The notes under the pieces were generated by a model that saw nothing but the letters and a program-made list of their open reading frames with translations, had not been told where the DNA came from and made no database searches. 64,000 nucleotides of DNA from Gillisia sp. Hel_I_86 (GTDB lineage Bacteria; Bacteroidota; Bacteroidia; Flavobacteriales; Flavobacteriaceae). The translations under genes were made by a program, and so were the position numbers. The stretch is from positions 2,108,001 through 2,172,000 of the forward strand of contig NZ_VISE01000001.1 in assembly GCF_007827275.1 (NCBI RefSeq). Reading direction: 5' to 3'. Shown one piece after another: positions 43,445-51,159 of this stretch. Within the stretch, counting starts at the first letter, position 1. Every line of letters starts with the position of its first letter.

Positions 43445-45547
43445 ATGAAATACATTGGATTCCTACTTCTCTGTTTTATTTCCTACAACGCATTTCCACA
43501 AGATGGATTTTCCGAATTTGAAACCTATCCAGCTTTTTCTGAATGTTCAGAAATAGATTTTAATGGAGAGGAAGCTTGTTTTAAGAATACCTTGATGAAA
43601 AAGGTAACCGAGAATTTTCAGTTGCCTGCAAAGGTTTCTGAAGAAAATTATAAAGGAGAAATGATCATCCTTTTTGAAGTTACCAAAGAAGGAAAGTTCA
43701 AGGTGCTTTATGTAGATGCAATTTATCCTGAATTAAAAGAAGAAATACGGCGTGTTTTTGATGAGTTGCCCAGTATTTCACCGGCAACATACAACGGCAA
43801 GCCTGCCTATGCACAGTTTAGGTTCCCTTTAAAGATTCCAATAGGATATACCAAAATGGTCCCTCCTTCATCTGAAGCTGCTGTTGTAAAAGAATCCAGA
43901 TCTATTAAGAAGAAAAAAACGCTGACTGAATATGATAGCATTGTATCCAAGCCATTTATCAGCAAAATAAACTCCAGCAATTTGTTTGTGCCGCTTTCTC
44001 ATGAGCGTTACAATAGGTTTGATGCGGAGATGAATAGAGTTGGAAATAATAGTCACACAGCTACCAAACCTTATATATACAATGAAGTTTCCAGGTATTA
44101 CGATTTTGATGCCGAATTTAAGGAAGGCAATACCCGTAAAACTTGGACGGGAAGAAAAATTTGGGACGAACATTTAGTTGCTTTTCAGGGTGAGAATTAC
44201 TGGTTTACCGGAGATGCGGTTCTGGATCTTCAAGTAGGAAAAGATTTTCAGAGTGATATTGCATTTACTTATAATAATACCCGTGGTGCCATTTTCCAAG
44301 GAGGCTTGGGAAAGAATTTTAATTTCTATACGGTGGTTTTTGAAAGTCAGGGCCGCTTTGCCGATTATTTTAATAGGTATGCAGAAAGTATTGGCCCGTT
44401 TGGCGGAAATCCTGCGATTGTTCCCGGGAGGGGAATTGCAAAAGAGTTTTTAGAGGATGGTTATGATTTTCCTGTGGCCGAAGGATATTTGTCTTATAAA
44501 GTTTCAGATTTCTTCAACGTGCAATTTGGGCATGGCAAAAATTTTATTGGCGATGGTTATCGGTCATTGTTAATGAGCGATATTGCTAGTCCGTATCCAT
44601 ATTTGAAATTAAACACCAATTTTTGGAAACTAAAATACACCAATACATTTATGTCTTTGCGTGATGTAAGGGAAGAGGTGTCTGCGGAAGGTTCCTATAG
44701 AACAAAATATATGGCCAATCATTACTTGAGTTTGAATCTAACCAAGAGATTTAATCTTGGTTTGTTTGAATCGGTGATCTGGCAAAATGATAATGGGCGT
44801 GGTTTCGATGTTAATTATTTGAACCCGGTGATTTTTTATAGATCTATTGAATTTTCCACAGGTGCCAGAGGTGGAAATGCAATTATTGGGATTACAGGGA
44901 AATATAAATGGAGCGATCAAATCAACCTTTATGGACAATGGATCATAGATGAATTTTCTACTGAAAAGATTTTTGGGGGCAAGCAAAGCTGGAAAAATAA
45001 GCTAGGATACCAATTAGGAGTGAAATATTTTGATGCCTTTAATGTGCCAGATCTCTATTTGCAGGCAGAATATAACCAGGTAAGGCCTTATACCTATTCT
45101 CATAATTCTGTTGTATTAAACTATGGGCACAACAATCAGTCTTTAGCCCATTTATGGGGATCTAATTTTAGGGAGATCATTGGGATTGCCAGATATAGGA
45201 GAGATCGAATTTTTGGAAGTGCCAAAGTGATCTATGGCAAACGCGGTTTCGATTTTGATGATGGCAGTGATGATAGGTATTATGGCGGAAATATTTATCG
45301 CAGTGAACGCGATCGTGCCTTTGAGGATGGAGTAAAAATTGGGCAAGGAAATACCACCACTACCTTGTTTTCTGAGGTGGAAGCAGGATATATTATAAAT
45401 CCGGTGACAAATCTTAAGGTTTTTGGAAGCCTTATCTATAGAAATTTCAATCCTGGGGTAGATACCGATCTTATTTTTAAGGAAAATACGGTTTGGTTCA
45501 ATGTGGGAATACGAACAGATATATTTAACTGGTACTACGAATATTAA
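43445..45547 (+). CDS. remB: Gliding motility protein RemB
   Basis: The 700-aa envelope protein has signal peptide MKYIGFLLLCFISYNAFPQ. Residues about 30-135 look like a TonB C-terminal domain (FSECSEIDFNGEEAC; ILFEVTKEGKFKVLYVDAIYP; PATYNGKPAYAQFRFPLKIP). The rest is a strand-rich outer-membrane barrel (VAFQGENYWFTGDAVLDLQVG, QFGHGKNFIGDGYRSLLMSD, IRTDIFNWYYEY at the end). RemB of F. johnsoniae is needed for colony spreading and lies downstream of sprA, gcvH and tonB; that match is from memory. GGTATCTTTCGG at 43410 is a near promoter box. Confidence 0.88.
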   Translation: MKYIGFLLLCFISYNAFPQDGFSEFETYPAFSECSEIDFNGEEACFKNTLMKKVTENFQLPAKVSEENYKGEMIILFEVTKEGKFKVLYVDAIYPELKEEIRRVFDELPSISPATYNGKPAYAQFRFPLKIPIGYTKMVPPSSEAAVVKESRSIKKKKTLTEYDSIVSKPFISKINSSNLFVPLSHERYNRFDAEMNRVGNNSHTATKPYIYNEVSRYYDFDAEFKEGNTRKTWTGRKIWDEHLVAFQGENYWFTGDAVLDLQVGKDFQSDIAFTYNNTRGAIFQGGLGKNFNFYTVVFESQGRFADYFNRYAESIGPFGGNPAIVPGRGIAKEFLEDGYDFPVAEGYLSYKVSDFFNVQFGHGKNFIGDGYRSLLMSDIASPYPYLKLNTNFWKLKYTNTFMSLRDVREEVSAEGSYRTKYMANHYLSLNLTKRFNLGLFESVIWQNDNGRGFDVNYLNPVIFYRSIEFSTGARGGNAIIGITGKYKWSDQINLYGQWIIDEFSTEKIFGGKQSWKNKLGYQLGVKYFDAFNVPDLYLQAEYNQVRPYTYSHNSVVLNYGHNNQSLAHLWGSNFREIIGIARYRRDRIFGSAKVIYGKRGFDFDDGSDDRYYGGNIYRSERDRAFEDGVKIGQGNTTTTLFSEVEAGYIINPVTNLKVFGSLIYRNFNPGVDTDLIFKENTVWFNVGIRTDIFNWYYEY

Positions 45548-45718
45548 CAGTGGAACAATAATGATAATGAATAGATCCTGTTAGGTCATATCATTAGTCA
45601 TCAAGAGTTTGTCTTAAATACAGACATTCTTTATTTAATCTTAGCTTATATGCTCATTTATCTATAGGGCATAATTTTTCTACTTTACAACCTGCCGAAA
45701 ATTAACTTTTTCACATTC

Positions 45719-45748
45719 TTGCTAAAACACAATTAAGAAGTATCTTTG
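45719..45748 (+). promoter_or_regulatory. ctaB operon promoter, TTG-N19-TATCTTTG
   Basis: TTG at 45719-45721 and TATCTTTG at 45741-45748 are 19 bp apart, a full Bacteroidetes promoter match 14 bp before the TTG start of ctaB. Confidence 0.72.
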
Positions 45749-45762
45749 CGCCAAATATAAAA

Positions 45763-46674
45763 TTGCTTTTTTTGAGTAATACAAGCGTACATACCCCTTC
45801 TGTATCTGTACTTTCAGATTTTAAGGAGATCACAAAAATGCGATTGGCAATTAGTGTGGTTTTTTCTTCTGTGGCAGGATATTTTTTGGGAGCAGAAGTG
45901 GTGAATTTTGTTGCCGTTTTGTTATTGGCAATTGGAGGGTACTGTATGGTGGGCGCATCCAATGCCTACAATCAAATAATTGAGCGGGACCTTGATGTTT
46001 TGATGGATCGCACGAAAGATAGGCCTATCCCAGCAGGAAGAATGTCTGTGAATGCTGCTTTTATTATTGCGAGTACTTTGACTATCATTGGCTTGATTGT
46101 TCTTTATATCATCAACCCCAAAACAGCTATGTTTGGGGCAATCAGCATATTTTTATATGTAAGTGTGTATACCCCGCTAAAAACCAGGACCCCATTATCT
46201 GTGTTTGTTGGAGCATTTCCTGGGGCAATTCCTTTTATGCTGGGCTGGGTGGCAGCAACAGACGAATTTAGTATAGAGCCGGGAACCCTTTTTATGATCC
46301 AGTTCTTTTGGCAATTTCCTCACTTTTGGGCCATTGGTTGGTGGTTGTTCGACGATTATAAAAAAGGGGGGTTCTTTATGTTGCCAACAGGTAAAAGGGA
46401 TAAGGGCACAGCTATTCAAGTGATTTTATATACGGTTTGGACTATTCTGGTTTCCTTGATCCCTGTTTTCGGGGTTACAGGAAGGCTATTTTTAACGCCT
46501 TATGCAGGTGCCATTATTTTAGTGCTTGGCTTGGGGATGCTATATTATGCCTTCAAATTATATAAGAATCGTGATGCGGTTTCAGCTAAAAAATTAATGT
46601 TTGCAAGTGTGTCCTATATTACACTTTTGCAAATTGTTTATGTATTGGATAAATTTTTAAGAGAATGGATATAA
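45763..46674 (+). CDS. ctaB: Protoheme IX farnesyltransferase (heme O synthase)
   Basis: The 303-aa inner-membrane prenyltransferase makes heme O for cytochrome oxidase. It has about nine helices and the UbiA aspartate-rich signatures ASNAYNQIIERDLDVLMDRTKDRPIPAGRM (the NxxxDxxxD region about 70-85) and FFWQFPHFWAIGWWLFDDYKKGGFFM. The start is TTG at 45763 or TTG at 45772; the first ATG (45838) would remove the conserved DFKEITKMRLA. It has its own promoter, and the next gene overlaps by 10 bp. Confidence 0.95.
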   Translation: MLFLSNTSVHTPSVSVLSDFKEITKMRLAISVVFSSVAGYFLGAEVVNFVAVLLLAIGGYCMVGASNAYNQIIERDLDVLMDRTKDRPIPAGRMSVNAAFIIASTLTIIGLIVLYIINPKTAMFGAISIFLYVSVYTPLKTRTPLSVFVGAFPGAIPFMLGWVAATDEFSIEPGTLFMIQFFWQFPHFWAIGWWLFDDYKKGGFFMLPTGKRDKGTAIQVILYTVWTILVSLIPVFGVTGRLFLTPYAGAIILVLGLGMLYYAFKLYKNRDAVSAKKLMFASVSYITLLQIVYVLDKFLREWI

Positions 46675-47246
46675 CACAAGAGACCCGACAGTTTAAAACC
46701 GGCAGAGCCAAAAAAATGATGTTATGGTTTGGAATTGCCAGTATGGTAATGATGTTTGCAGGAATTACAAGTGCCTATGTGGTCAGTAAAAATAGGCCCG
46801 ACTGGATCTCGGATTTTGAATTACCTGAAACCTTATATTGGAGCACTGTGGTTATTATAATTAGCAGCATTACTTTTATACTTGCCAAAAGTGCAATTGG
46901 AAAGGGAAATCGATTACTAGGTACCGTGTTGTTATTAACTACCTTGGCATTAGGGATTGTCTTTGTTGATTTGCAATTCCGAAGTTTTTCAGAAATTATA
47001 GCATCTGGATACTATTTTACCGGGAGTGAGAGCACGATTACTACTTCGTTTATATATGTAGTGGTTTTATTGCACCTTGCCCACCTTACAGCAGGCTTGA
47101 TAGTGCTTTTGGTAGTAATTTATAACCATTTTAAACAACGCTATAAAAAAGGTCAAATGCTTGGAATTGAGCTAGGTGCCACTTTTTGGCACTTTCTTGA
47201 TGCGCTCTGGGTTTACCTGTTTGTGTTTTTATATTTCTTTAGATAA
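46665..47246 (+). CDS. Heme-copper oxidase subunit III-type protein (short form)
   Basis: The 193-aa protein has five hydrophobic helices (about 18-40, 55-75, 83-102, 125-150, 170-192). The COX3 signatures are LHLAHLTAGLIVLLVV and ATFWHFLDALWVYLFVFLYFF. It is short compared with the 326-aa subunit III downstream. Its overlap with ctaB suggests translational coupling. It may be an oxidase subunit or an assembly factor, because subunits I and II are not here. Confidence 0.9.
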   Translation: MDITQETRQFKTGRAKKMMLWFGIASMVMMFAGITSAYVVSKNRPDWISDFELPETLYWSTVVIIISSITFILAKSAIGKGNRLLGTVLLLTTLALGIVFVDLQFRSFSEIIASGYYFTGSESTITTSFIYVVVLLHLAHLTAGLIVLLVVIYNHFKQRYKKGQMLGIELGATFWHFLDALWVYLFVFLYFFR

Positions 47247-47256
47247 TAAATTTGTG

Positions 47257-47264
47257 TATTTTTG
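47257..47264 (+). promoter_or_regulatory. -7 box before the long subunit III gene (TATTTTTG)
   Basis: Exact TAnnTTTG match 26 bp before the ATG at 47291. The -33 element is weak (TTTC at 47234). Confidence 0.45.
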
Positions 47265-47290
47265 CCATCATATAAAATCAAATTCTTCAT

Positions 47291-48271
47291 ATGGAAGCTA
47301 CTGTTATTAGAACAGGCACCGAAGGTAAAACCTGGGGCGGTGGAAATGAGCCATTAAGGGCTAGTTATGGTAAATTGATGATGTGGTTCTTCATCGTTTC
47401 TGATGCACTTACATTTTCCGGATTCTTAGCTGCTTACGGTTTTTCAAGATTTAAATTCATAGATTCTTGGCCTATTGCCGATGAAGTGTTTAATCACTTC
47501 CCGTTTTTGCATGGAGTAGATGCTCCCATGTACTATGTGGCACTTATGACATTTGTTCTTATTTTCTCCTCTGTAACGATGGTTTTGGCAGTAGATGCCG
47601 GTCACCATATGAAAAAAGGAAAAGTAACCTTATACATGTTCCTTACTATTATTGGTGGAGCAATTTTCGTTGGTGCCCAAGCTTGGGAATGGAAGAATTT
47701 TATTCAAGGGGAATATGGTGCAGTAACAACCAATGGAGGAAATATTCTTCAATTTGTAAATGGCGAAGGAGAACGCGTTGCACTTGCAGATTTCGTTGCA
47801 GACTTACCAGCAACAAGGGTTGCCAATACACGAAACAATGGACTTTGGTTTACTGAAAATGAAACCCTTCCCGATTTTACCATTGACGAAGTAAAAGCGG
47901 GCTTTGCCGCTAACGATAATATCCTAATTCGTACCCTGATGTTCGACGAGAATGGCGAGAAAACCATTCTTTCGAGAGAAGAATCCCTTCGTAAATTAAA
48001 TGCGGACGCTATAGGAGTGGTTCAAGGAGCCAATCTTGCCCAAAATGAGTATGGACCACCATTATTTGCAGATTTCTTCTTCTTTATAACTGGATTCCAC
48101 GGATTCCACGTATTTTCTGGAGTAATGATAAACATCATCATCTTTTTCAATGTGATCTTAGGAACTTATGAGCGTCGAGGAAGTTATGAAATGGTGGAAA
48201 AGGTTGGTTTATACTGGCACTTTGTAGATTTAGTTTGGGTATTTGTTTTCACGTTCTTTTACCTGGTTTAA
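47291..48271 (+). CDS. Cytochrome c oxidase subunit III
   Basis: The 326-aa membrane protein has seven predicted helices, with a long loop of about 85 residues (residues about 145-240; NGGNILQFVNGEGERVALAD) inserted before the last two or three. COX3 markers are GAQAWEWKNFIQGEYG, FFITGFHGFHVFSGVMINI and VGLYWHFVDLVWVFVFTFFYL. The loop makes it longer than most bacterial subunit III. It is followed at 17 bp by the subunit IV gene. Confidence 0.93.
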   Translation: MEATVIRTGTEGKTWGGGNEPLRASYGKLMMWFFIVSDALTFSGFLAAYGFSRFKFIDSWPIADEVFNHFPFLHGVDAPMYYVALMTFVLIFSSVTMVLAVDAGHHMKKGKVTLYMFLTIIGGAIFVGAQAWEWKNFIQGEYGAVTTNGGNILQFVNGEGERVALADFVADLPATRVANTRNNGLWFTENETLPDFTIDEVKAGFAANDNILIRTLMFDENGEKTILSREESLRKLNADAIGVVQGANLAQNEYGPPLFADFFFFITGFHGFHVFSGVMINIIIFFNVILGTYERRGSYEMVEKVGLYWHFVDLVWVFVFTFFYLV

Positions 48272-48288
48272 CTCTGAAATAAATAAAA

Positions 48289-48651
48289 ATGGCACATAGT
48301 ACTACACATCAACACGAGTCCAATACCAAAAGAATTTGGTTTGTTTTCGCACTGCTTTCCGTAGTGACAATTGTAGAAGTGATCTTGGGGATCGTAAGAC
48401 CGGAATTTTTAATAGACACGCATTTCCTTGCAATGAGATTGCTTAACTGGATCTTTATAATTCTTACACTTTATAAAGCATATTATATTGCTTGGGCATT
48501 TATGCACTTAGAGGGAGAAACTAAAGGCCTGCGTAGAGCAGTTATTTGGACATCGGTATTTTTAATAAGTTACCTAATGTTTATTTTATTGACCGAAGGA
48601 GACTATATCTTCGATGTTTTTAAAAGCAACCATGTGGCTTGGGATTTTTAA
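48289..48651 (+). CDS. Cytochrome c oxidase subunit IV family protein
   Basis: The 120-aa protein has three helices (about 18-35, 45-70, 80-100) and fits the prokaryotic COX4/CyoD-like family (VTIVEVILGIVRPEF, LYKAYYIAWAFMHLEGETKG). It is likely an accessory oxidase subunit. Its TAA stop is the first part of a dispersed repeat, and a terminator follows 40 bp later. Confidence 0.9.
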   Translation: MAHSTTHQHESNTKRIWFVFALLSVVTIVEVILGIVRPEFLIDTHFLAMRLLNWIFIILTLYKAYYIAWAFMHLEGETKGLRRAVIWTSVFLISYLMFILLTEGDYIFDVFKSNHVAWDF

Positions 48652-48671
48652 TCCCTCATTGAGGGTTTAAT
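48645..48671. repeat. Double-palindrome repeat, partial copy at the stop of subunit IV
   Basis: TTTTTAATCCCTCATTGAGGG, the first half of the 60-bp repeat found at 21232 and 49418. The TAA stop of the subunit IV gene is inside it. Confidence 0.8.
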
Positions 48672-48690
48672 ATAAGTTAAAAGCATAAGA

Positions 48691-48725
48691 AAAGACGGTT
48701 ATTTAAAACCGTCTTTTTATTTTTG
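48691..48725 (+). terminator. Terminator of the oxidase subunit genes
   Basis: Stem AAAGACGGTT (48691-48700) / AACCGTCTTT (48707-48716), then a T-rich tail. The tail includes TATTTTTG (48718-48725), which is also a possible -7 box for the next gene. Confidence 0.92.
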
Positions 48726-48747
48726 TAACCCGTAACAACACGGATTT

Positions 48748-49416
48748 ATGAAGAAATTTTTTGTACTCGGCGTTTTGTTCCTATTGCCCATAGTTGCCTA
48801 TTTGTTCTTTTCTTCCGGAATAAATAATTTCGCTAAACTTCCAGTTCTTACAGAGAAGGTTATGGACATTCGAAATCTGGAGAACAATCGTGATTCCATC
48901 GTTAGCTTTCAAAACAAGATTAGTATAGTAGCGTTCTTCGGAACAGATTTGGGTGCATTAAAAGGAAACACCTTCAATTTAGATAAGAAGATCTTGGAAA
49001 AGTTCTACGGATTCGATGATTTTCAATTTGTGATCCTCCTTCCAAAAGAAGCTAAAAAACAAGCACAGCAGTTCGTTTTAGAGTTTAACAATATCGCCAA
49101 TTCCAACTTTTGGAGGTTTGTCTATGGAGAGCCGGAAGAGATCGCAGCTGTTTTCAAAAGCTTTAAAACAAATTTGGAGCTGGATTACAACCTGCAAACG
49201 CCCTACGTGTTCATAATAGATAAGGATGCTAATTTGAGGGGACGGGACGACGAAGAAGAAGGATTGCTTTATGGGTACGATTCTAGATCTGTATCCGAAC
49301 TTGGAAACAAAATGAACGACGATATTAAAGTGATCTTGGCAGAATATAGATTGGCATTGAAAAAATACAATTCAAAAATCAAGAACGTCGGTGCAGACCC
49401 ACGTGGTATGAACTAG
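48748..49416 (+). CDS. SCO1-like thioredoxin-fold membrane protein without the copper-binding cysteines
   Basis: The 222-aa protein has one N-terminal membrane helix (KFFVLGVLFLLPIVAYLFF). The remainder resembles the SCO/thioredoxin fold: ISIVAFFGTDLGALKGN (strand then helix), FDDFQFVILLP (strand), YGEPEEIAAVFKSF, LQTPYVFIIDKDANLRGR (final strand) and YDSRSVSELGNKMNDDIKVIL (final helix). The place where SCO has CxxxC reads FFGTDLG, so no metal site remains. It comes immediately before the canonical SCO gene. Fold assignment is my own comparison; the function is unknown. Confidence 0.65.
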   Translation: MKKFFVLGVLFLLPIVAYLFFSSGINNFAKLPVLTEKVMDIRNLENNRDSIVSFQNKISIVAFFGTDLGALKGNTFNLDKKILEKFYGFDDFQFVILLPKEAKKQAQQFVLEFNNIANSNFWRFVYGEPEEIAAVFKSFKTNLELDYNLQTPYVFIIDKDANLRGRDDEEEGLLYGYDSRSVSELGNKMNDDIKVILAEYRLALKKYNSKIKNVGADPRGMN

Positions 49417-49417
49417 A

Positions 49418-49477
49418 AATATTTTTTAAAATTCGAGGTAAGCCTCGGGGAATTAAACCCTCAATGAGGGATTAAAT
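49418..49477. repeat. Double-palindrome repeat, copy 2 (reverse complement of 21232)
   Basis: It starts two bases after the stop of the SCO-like gene: AATATTTTTTAAAATTCGAGG, GCCTCGGGGAATTAAACCC, TCAATGAGGGATTAAAT. It is the near-exact reverse complement of 21232-21290. It ends six bases before the SCO ATG. Confidence 0.9.
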
Positions 49478-49482
49478 AAGAA

Positions 49483-50211
49483 GTGATGAACAATAAATCT
49501 TATATAGGGATCTCATTAATAATCTTGATTTTTGGGATCATCTTTATTCCGAAAATAATAGATAGGATCTCCAATGAGGAGGTTGTGGAAAATGACCGAT
49601 TGAGTATTGGGAAAGGACTTACCAAGTCCCATGAACTTGCTTATATAGAATTATATGGTGAGAATAAAAAAGTGCCCGATTTTCAATTCGTAAATCAAAA
49701 TGGCGATACCATCTCCAATAAAGATTATTTGGGGAAAGTATATGTGATAGAATTCTTCTTTACCACCTGTCCTTCCATTTGTCCTATTATGAACAAAAAT
49801 TTGCTTGAAGTGGAAAAGGAAGTAGGAGGGAACAAAGATTTCGGGATCGTATCTATTACTATAGATCCGCAATATGATACTTCGGAAGTATTGAAACAAT
49901 ATGCAGAAAAATATGGGATAGATAACCCAAATTGGAATTTTTTAACTGGGGATAGAGAAGACATCTATACCTTGGCAAACAAAGGTTTTGGGATCTTTGC
50001 TAACGAAGATCAGGAAGTTCCTGGAGGTTTCGCGCATTCAGGGATGTTTGCATTGATAGATAGAGAAGGCTATGTGCGCTCACGAGCAGATCAATTTGGA
50101 AACCCTATCATTTATTACAAAGGATCTATAGAACGTGGAGCCTCTGTTTTGGAAGGGGAAGAAGTCCCGCAAATAGATATTTTAATAGAAGACATTAAGA
50201 AATTACTCTGA
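49483..50211 (+). CDS. SCO family copper chaperone
   Basis: SCO delivers copper to the oxidase CuA centre. The 242-aa protein has an N-terminal anchor (YIGISLIILIFGIIFIPKII) and a thioredoxin fold with the copper site C96-P-S-I-C100 in FFFTTCPSICPIMN. H185 in GGFAHSGMF is the third ligand. All the metal ligands are present. It is two bases before the DUF420 gene; an intergenic repeat occupies the space before it. Confidence 0.95.
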   Translation: MMNNKSYIGISLIILIFGIIFIPKIIDRISNEEVVENDRLSIGKGLTKSHELAYIELYGENKKVPDFQFVNQNGDTISNKDYLGKVYVIEFFFTTCPSICPIMNKNLLEVEKEVGGNKDFGIVSITIDPQYDTSEVLKQYAEKYGIDNPNWNFLTGDREDIYTLANKGFGIFANEDQEVPGGFAHSGMFALIDREGYVRSRADQFGNPIIYYKGSIERGASVLEGEEVPQIDILIEDIKKLL

Positions 50212-50212
50212 A

Positions 50213-50746
50213 ATGGCAAATATAAAGACAGATAGAGTTGCTGTTCCTGTAATCATTGCGCTTTCCATCCTTGTCCCTATCGTAGTTATAGTTTTAATGT
50301 ATTTACCAGAACGCTATAATATTTTTGGAACACAATCTGGAAGCTTTCCATTCTTCCATGCGGTATTGAATGGAAGTACGGCACTGTTGCTTACCGTGGG
50401 TTACTTTTTAATGAACATAAAGGAGTACAAATGGCATAGAAATGTGATGATCATGGCATTTGTGCTATCATCGGTATTTCTTGTAAGCTATGTGATCTCC
50501 AAGATCAGTAATGAGCCTGTGCCTTATGGGGGAGAAGGAATATTGCGTTATATCTATTTCTTTGTTCTTATTACACATATTATACTTTCGGCAATAATAG
50601 TCCCTCTAGTGTTGTTTACTATGTACCGCGGACTTAGTGGACAATATGATAAGCACGCTAAAATTGCGCGTTGGACCTTTCCAATTTGGTTGTATGTAGC
50701 GGTAACCGGAGTTTTGGTATATGTTTTTATGTGGCCATATTATTAA
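50213..50746 (+). CDS. DUF420 membrane protein
   Basis: The 177-aa protein has four to five helices (about 12-32, 45-62, 75-92, 110-135, 150-172). It matches DUF420, often found with oxidase assembly genes: FPFFHAVLNGSTALLLTVGYF, KEYKWHRNVMIMAF, YIYFFVLITHIILSAII and KIARWTFPIWLYVAVTGVLVY. The paired histidines might bind metal or heme, but this is inference. It is probably co-transcribed with SCO. Confidence 0.9.
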   Translation: MANIKTDRVAVPVIIALSILVPIVVIVLMYLPERYNIFGTQSGSFPFFHAVLNGSTALLLTVGYFLMNIKEYKWHRNVMIMAFVLSSVFLVSYVISKISNEPVPYGGEGILRYIYFFVLITHIILSAIIVPLVLFTMYRGLSGQYDKHAKIARWTFPIWLYVAVTGVLVYVFMWPYY

Positions 50747-50798
50747 ATTTTTTAAATTTATAATAGAATTTTGCTGAATTAATTCTGAACTAATCAAA

Positions 50799-51026
50799 AT
50801 GAAATTTAAAACAGTCATCGTATTATTTTTAATCGTTTTAATGCCAGTATTGGCTGAAGCACAGTGCGCCATGTGTAGAGCAGTATTGGAAAGCGAGGGC
50901 TCTGAGGCTGCCGCTAAAGGAATTAACGATGGGATTGTTTATTTAATGATCTTCCCTTACATTCTTATTGGGGGAATTGGCTTTTTCATCTTCAGATCAC
51001 TTCGGAATAAAAAAACCGCAGCATAG
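50799..51026 (+). CDS. Small membrane protein with a CxxC at the mature N-terminus
   Basis: The 75-aa protein has signal peptide MKFKTVIVLFLIVLMPVLAEAQ, then C-A-M-C, a short hydrophilic stretch (RAVLESEGSEAAAKGINDG) and one membrane helix (YLMIFPYILIGGIGFFIFRS) followed by a positive tail. The arrangement suggests a periplasm-facing CxxC held by the helix. It directly follows DUF420 and SCO, so a role in copper or disulfide handling for the oxidase is a fair guess. I know no name for it. Confidence 0.75.
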   Translation: MKFKTVIVLFLIVLMPVLAEAQCAMCRAVLESEGSEAAAKGINDGIVYLMIFPYILIGGIGFFIFRSLRNKKTAA

Positions 51027-51135
51027 TTTCTTAATATTCAGTTAAAATTTAACAGTTTCATAACAAATTAGACTGTAACAATTCTTCCATATACTAGTCT
51101 TATGCATATACCTAAATGAACATTAAAGTTCTATG

Positions 51136-51143
51136 TAGGTTTG
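51136..51143 (+). promoter_or_regulatory. -7 box of exporter operon promoter (TAGGTTTG)
   Basis: Exact TAnnTTTG match 16 bp before the ABC ATPase ATG. No TTG at the expected -33 distance. Confidence 0.42.
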
Positions 51144-51159
51144 TTCTAATTCTGTAGAT

